The notes under the pieces were generated by a model. That model was not told the origin of the DNA. It made no database searches and saw nothing but the letters and a program-made list of their open reading frames with translations. From NCBI GenBank assembly GCA_964624465.1, contig CAZUZD010000124.1, positions 1 through 16,064 on the forward strand: a stretch of DNA of 16,064 nt. The letters run 5' to 3'. This DNA comes from CAZUZD01 sp964624465. GTDB lineage: Bacteria > Planctomycetota > Planctomycetia > Isosphaerales > Isosphaeraceae. Positions 12,997-16,064 of the stretch are shown one piece after another. Numbering within the stretch: position 1 is the first letter of the stretch; every line of letters starts with the position of its first letter. Position numbers and translations under genes: made by a program.

Positions 12997-15312
12997 TCAG
13001 CGGATCCAGTACAGCACGCCGGCGAACAGGGCGACCAGCGCCGTCGCGAGCATGCCGAGGTAGTTGCGGATCAGGCCCGTCTGGAGCCGGCGCCCCCAGT
13101 CGCCCAGGGCACCAATCCCCAGCGCGATCAGGTTCACGACCCCGTCAACCAGCACCCGATCGATCGCGCCACCCACGACGCTCAGCCCACGGGTCATGCG
13201 GGCGGCGCCGTTGACGATCGGGTCGACGAGCCAGCGGTCGGTGCCGCCGGCCAGGCTCGCCAGGGCCAGGGTGGGCCGCACGAACAGGCGGTCGTACGCC
13301 TCGTCGACGTACCACTTCCGCGCGAACAGCCGGTGCAGGGGACCCAGGCGGCGGGCGACCACGGCCGGATTCAGCAGCCGCCACCGCGAGTAGTACCCCA
13401 CCGCCAGCGCGACGCCCACGGCGGCGATCAGCAGCGAGGCCCCCAGCGCGACCCAGCGGGCGCTCGCCACGTCGGCCGCCGGCAGCGGCTCGACGGCCTC
13501 CAGCAACCCCTCCAGCACCGGCGTGCCGAACGGCAGGATCGTCCACGGCCAGCCGACCACCACCGCCAGCACGGCCAGGATGATCAAGGGCCGGGTCATC
13601 GCCGGCGGGCTCTCGTGCGCGTGGTCGACCGGCGAGCCGTGGTGCGAGTGCAACTGAGGCGCGGGCCCGGCGTCCGGGGACGTCACATCGAAGTGGCCGC
13701 CGGTGACGGCGACGGTCGCCTGATGGCCGGCGCCGGCCGAGCGGGGCTCGCCGTCGAAGATCAGGAACCACATGCGGAACATGTAGAAGGCCGTCAGCAC
13801 CGCGCCGACCGTCGGGGCCACGAACAGCGGCCAGTGCGCGGGGAACACGCGGCTGAAGTGCAGGGCGGCGGCCAGCACGGCGTCCTTGGAGTAGAACCCG
13901 CTGAACAGCGGCACGCCGGCAATCGCGAGCGTCCCGACGAGCATGGTCGCGGCCGTCACCGGCATCTTGCGCCGCAGGCCGCCCAGCACGGGCAGCTCGT
14001 AGGTGTGCACGCCGTGGTACACGCTGCCGGCCCCCAGGAACAGCAGCGCCTTGAAGACGGCGTGCGTGATCAGGTGGAACAGCCCGGCCGCCCAGCCGCC
14101 GACGCCCAGGCCCAGCATCATGAACCCGAGCTGGCTCACGGTGGAGTACGCCAGCACCTTCTTGTAGTCGGTCTGCACCACCGCGATCGTCGCCCCCAGC
14201 AGCAGGGTGATGCCGCCCGTGTAGGCGATCGTCAGCAGCACCTCGTGCGTGAACAGCGGGAACACGCGGGCGACCAGGTACACGCCGGCGGCGACCATCG
14301 TGGCCGCGTGGATCAGCGCCGAGACCGGCGTCGGGCCCGCCATGGCGTCGGGCAGCCAGACGTGCAGCGGGAACTGGGCGCTCTTGCCCACGCAGCCGGC
14401 GAAGATCCCCAGGCCGGCCACGATCAGGACCGGGTACGGGATCGTCCGCGTCGGGTCCGGCAGCGCGGCGGTGTCCGATCCCAGGGCGGCCTCCGGGCCG
14501 GGCAGGCGCACGGTGACGACGTCGCCGGCCGCCGCCCGGGTGATCCGGTGCAGCCGGGCCGGGTCGCGGAGCGCGGGGTCGGCCAGGCCGGCGTTCAGGT
14601 CGGCGATGGTGAAGGTGCCGAAAGAGCTCCAGATCAGCCCGAGGCCGATCAGCATGCCGACGTCGCCGACGCGGTTGACCAGGAACGCCTTGTTCGCGGC
14701 GTCGGTGTTCGGCTTCTGCTCGGACCAGAAGCCGATGAGCAGGTACGAGCAGAGGCCAACCAGCTCCCAGCAGACGAACACGAGGAACAGGTTCGCGGCC
14801 GCCAGCAGGGCGAGCATCGCGAAGCAGAACAGGGATAGATAGGCGAAGAACCGGCCCAGGTGCGGGTCGTCGGCCATGTAGGCCAGCGAGTACACATGCA
14901 CCAGGGTCGCGATGCCCGTGACCATCACGAACAGCAGCGCGGCGAGGCCGTCGATGTGCAGCGCCAGCGGTAGCACCAGCGCCGGCAGGGGCGTCGCGGC
15001 GCCGCCGGCGGCCGACGTGCCGGTCAGGCCCTCGCCCAGGCGGACCCAGTCGACCGAGGCGCGCCAGGCGAACGGGGCGGCGGCGGGGTGGTGGCCGTCG
15101 GCGTCGTGAGGGGACGAGAAGGCCCCCGCGCCGAGGGCCGAGCCGAGCCCGACGAGGCTGAGCAGCAGGCTCAGGCCGATGGCGGCGGTGGCGACGATCG
15201 CGTGCCGACGGCCGGGGCCGAGCCGGCGGCCGCCGAGGATCTGGATCGCGAAGGCGGCCAGGGGGATCAGCACGGCGGCCGCGTACAGCCCGCCTTGCCA
15301 GTGGCTCATCAT
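12997..15312 (-). CDS. nuoL: NADH-quinone oxidoreductase subunit L (complex I)
   Basis: The distal antiporter-like proton-pumping subunit of complex I, here 771 residues against about 613 in E. coli. Landmarks: Glu183 in FVCWELVGLCSYLLIGF, Lys310 in GKSAQFPLHVWLPDAMAGPTPVSALIHA, the QTDYKKVLAYSTVSQLGFM segment (380-399), Lys421 in ITHAVFKALLFLGAGSVYHG, and FSGFYSKDAVL. Excess length comes from a loop at about 240-295 and a His-rich loop at about 540-566 (HSHHGSPVDHAHESPP). The C-terminal part (about 640-771) has the NuoL lateral-helix pattern with KWYVDEAYDRLFVRP and LQTGLIRNYLGML. I start at the ATG at 15312 (MMSHWQ), just before the first helix; ATG 15309 is equally possible. The frame is open up to 15528, but that stretch is Arg/Pro-rich and has no family resemblance. 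No nuoK lies upstream. Confidence 0.95.
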   Translation of the reverse strand: MMSHWQGGLYAAAVLIPLAAFAIQILGGRRLGPGRRHAIVATAAIGLSLLLSLVGLGSALGAGAFSSPHDADGHHPAAAPFAWRASVDWVRLGEGLTGTSAAGGAATPLPALVLPLALHIDGLAALLFVMVTGIATLVHVYSLAYMADDPHLGRFFAYLSLFCFAMLALLAAANLFLVFVCWELVGLCSYLLIGFWSEQKPNTDAANKAFLVNRVGDVGMLIGLGLIWSSFGTFTIADLNAGLADPALRDPARLHRITRAAAGDVVTVRLPGPEAALGSDTAALPDPTRTIPYPVLIVAGLGIFAGCVGKSAQFPLHVWLPDAMAGPTPVSALIHAATMVAAGVYLVARVFPLFTHEVLLTIAYTGGITLLLGATIAVVQTDYKKVLAYSTVSQLGFMMLGLGVGGWAAGLFHLITHAVFKALLFLGAGSVYHGVHTYELPVLGGLRRKMPVTAATMLVGTLAIAGVPLFSGFYSKDAVLAAALHFSRVFPAHWPLFVAPTVGAVLTAFYMFRMWFLIFDGEPRSAGAGHQATVAVTGGHFDVTSPDAGPAPQLHSHHGSPVDHAHESPPAMTRPLIILAVLAVVVGWPWTILPFGTPVLEGLLEAVEPLPAADVASARWVALGASLLIAAVGVALAVGYYSRWRLLNPAVVARRLGPLHRLFARKWYVDEAYDRLFVRPTLALASLAGGTDRWLVDPIVNGAARMTRGLSVVGGAIDRVLVDGVVNLIALGIGALGDWGRRLQTGLIRNYLGMLATALVALFAGVLYWIR

Positions 15313-15647
15313 GGCGCGAGAGACTCGACCGGTGCGGGAGCCGCCCCGGGACCGACGCGACGGTCGTGCGCCGCTGGCCGACGCGATCCTCGACGGGCTG
15401 CGCGGCGGGGCACCGTCCGGCCGCACCCGGCTCGCGGGCAAAGGGCCGATGATGGCACACGAACCCGGGGTTTTCAAGATCCCGCCCCGGCCGGCCGTGA
15501 CCCGGGGGTCGCGCCATTGCATCGACAATCAGAATTGTTTTAAAATCCGCTCCATCTCGCCCAGACGGGCGCGGCGCCGAGACGCCAGGGGCCCGACGGC
15601 GGTCCCCGGGGCGGGCCCACGATTCGCTCCAACGAGGCCGCGATATC
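15313..15647. other. divergent promoter region between nuoL and rfbB
   Basis: 335 bp with no supported gene. The only A/T-rich spot in this part of the window is at 15515-15550, where the promoter candidate at 15517-15546 and its internal inverted repeat lie. I could not fit a good promoter for nuoL on the minus strand; it may overlap the same patch. Confidence 0.5.
15517..15546 (+). promoter_or_regulatory. sigma70-like promoter for rfbB with an inverted repeat in the spacer
   Basis: TTGCAT (15517-15522, 4/6) and TAAAAT (15541-15546, 5/6) are 18 nt apart. The spacer contains ACAAT-CAGA-ATTGT (15525-15538), a 5-bp inverted repeat that could be an operator. The predicted leader to the ATG at 15648 is about 95 nt. 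Confidence 0.5.
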
Positions 15648-16064
15648 ATGCCACCGACGATCCTGGTGACCGGCGGGGCCGGCTTCATCGGGGGGTGCTT
15701 CGTCCGCACCACCCTGACCGACCGCGCCGAGCGGCTGGTGAACCTGGACAAGCTCACCTACGCCGGCAACCTCGACTCGCTGGGTGGCGCGCTCGACGAC
15801 CCCCGCCACGTCTTCGTGCCGGGGGATATCGGCGACCGGACCCTGGTCGACCGCCTGCTGGCCGATCACCGGCCGGCGGCGATCGTCAACTTCGCCGCCG
15901 AGAGCCACGTCGACCGCTCGATCGACGGCCCCAAGGCGTTCCTCCAGACGAACATCATGGGCACCTTCGAGCTGCTCGAGGCCACCCGCGCCTACTGGGC
16001 CGGCCTGAACGAGCCCGAGCGCGCCCGCTTCCGGTTCCTGCACGTCTCGACCGACGAGGTCTAC
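15648..16064 (+). CDS. rfbB: dTDP-glucose 4,6-dehydratase, 3' end outside window
   Basis: Converts dTDP-glucose to dTDP-4-keto-6-deoxyglucose in the cytoplasm, the second step toward dTDP-L-rhamnose and other deoxysugars for surface glycans. 139 codons are visible. The NAD-binding GGAGFIG (9-15) follows the first strand. NLDKLTYAGNLDSL (residues about 34-47) is characteristic of RmlB and separates it from UDP-glucose epimerases. FAAESHVDRSI is the family's AAxSHVD motif. The window ends within the catalytic STDEVY (134-139), whose Thr-Asp-Glu are the catalytic residues of RmlB. The Tyr-x3-Lys pair lies beyond the edge. A GAGG at 15634-15637 lies 10 nt before the ATG. It is transcribed divergently from nuoL. 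Whether rmlA, rmlC and rmlD follow cannot be seen. Confidence 0.92.
   Translation, partial: MPPTILVTGGAGFIGGCFVRTTLTDRAERLVNLDKLTYAGNLDSLGGALDDPRHVFVPGDIGDRTLVDRLLADHRPAAIVNFAAESHVDRSIDGPKAFLQTNIMGTFELLEATRAYWAGLNEPERARFRFLHVSTDEVY

Noticed and set aside
15313..15528. N-terminal extension of NuoL
   Set aside because: Arg/Pro-rich, without membrane character, and NuoL proteins begin right before the first helix at MMSHWQ.
13145..15757. Minus-strand frame of 870 codons overlapping nuoL
   Set aside because: Shifted frame of nuoL with Arg/Pro-rich content; NuoL in the other frame has full family motifs.

Overview
The window is about 16 kb of very GC-rich bacterial DNA. Coding density is moderate, intergenic stretches are long, and Shine-Dalgarno sites are weak or absent at several genes. 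A HEAT-extended FlgI-like protein, an N-terminal excisionase-type HTH joined to a receiver-like domain, and small secreted Ala/Pro-rich proteins together suggest Planctomycetota, probably an Isosphaeraceae-like lineage. That placement is my inference from gene families and composition, not a search result.

Layout. A 5'-truncated 1-acyl-glycerol-3-phosphate acyltransferase (plsC-like, 2-610) is followed by a putative small lipoprotein (981-1406), a short-chain dehydrogenase (1552-2424) and tRNA-Val(UAC) (2459-2531). Next comes an exported FlgI-like/HEAT protein (2887-4758). A hairpin-rich 564-bp gap precedes an HTH/pseudo-receiver regulator (5323-5898). A GT-C (ArnT/PMT-like) membrane glycosyltransferase (6071-7732) appears to be leaderless. 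moaC (7801-8352) follows with its own sigma70-like promoter, and overlaps by 4 nt a long-chain polyprenyl diphosphate synthase (8349-9353).

The accessory part is 9354-11169. It holds one gene of unknown function (9650-10657) between two same-orientation copies of a complex palindromic repeat, 9431-9633 and 10709-11055. The second copy contains a three-unit, 66-bp tandem expansion. A second kind of short repeat lies at 11066-11099. This repeat-bounded cassette sits between two convergent housekeeping genes and is the most interesting feature of the window.

The right part is a minus-strand pair, nuoL (15312-12997) and nuoM (12891-11170), encoding two proton-pumping membrane subunits of complex I. 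No nuoK lies upstream and no nuoN downstream. A 335-bp divergent promoter region separates nuoL from a 3'-truncated dTDP-glucose 4,6-dehydratase gene (rfbB/rmlB, 15648 to the window end).

Functional links are loose. The polyprenyl synthase could supply quinone side chains for the quinone reduced by complex I, or lipid carriers for glycosyl transfer. The GT-C enzyme and RmlB both belong to cell-surface glycan assembly. PlsC belongs to phospholipid synthesis and MoaC to molybdenum cofactor synthesis.
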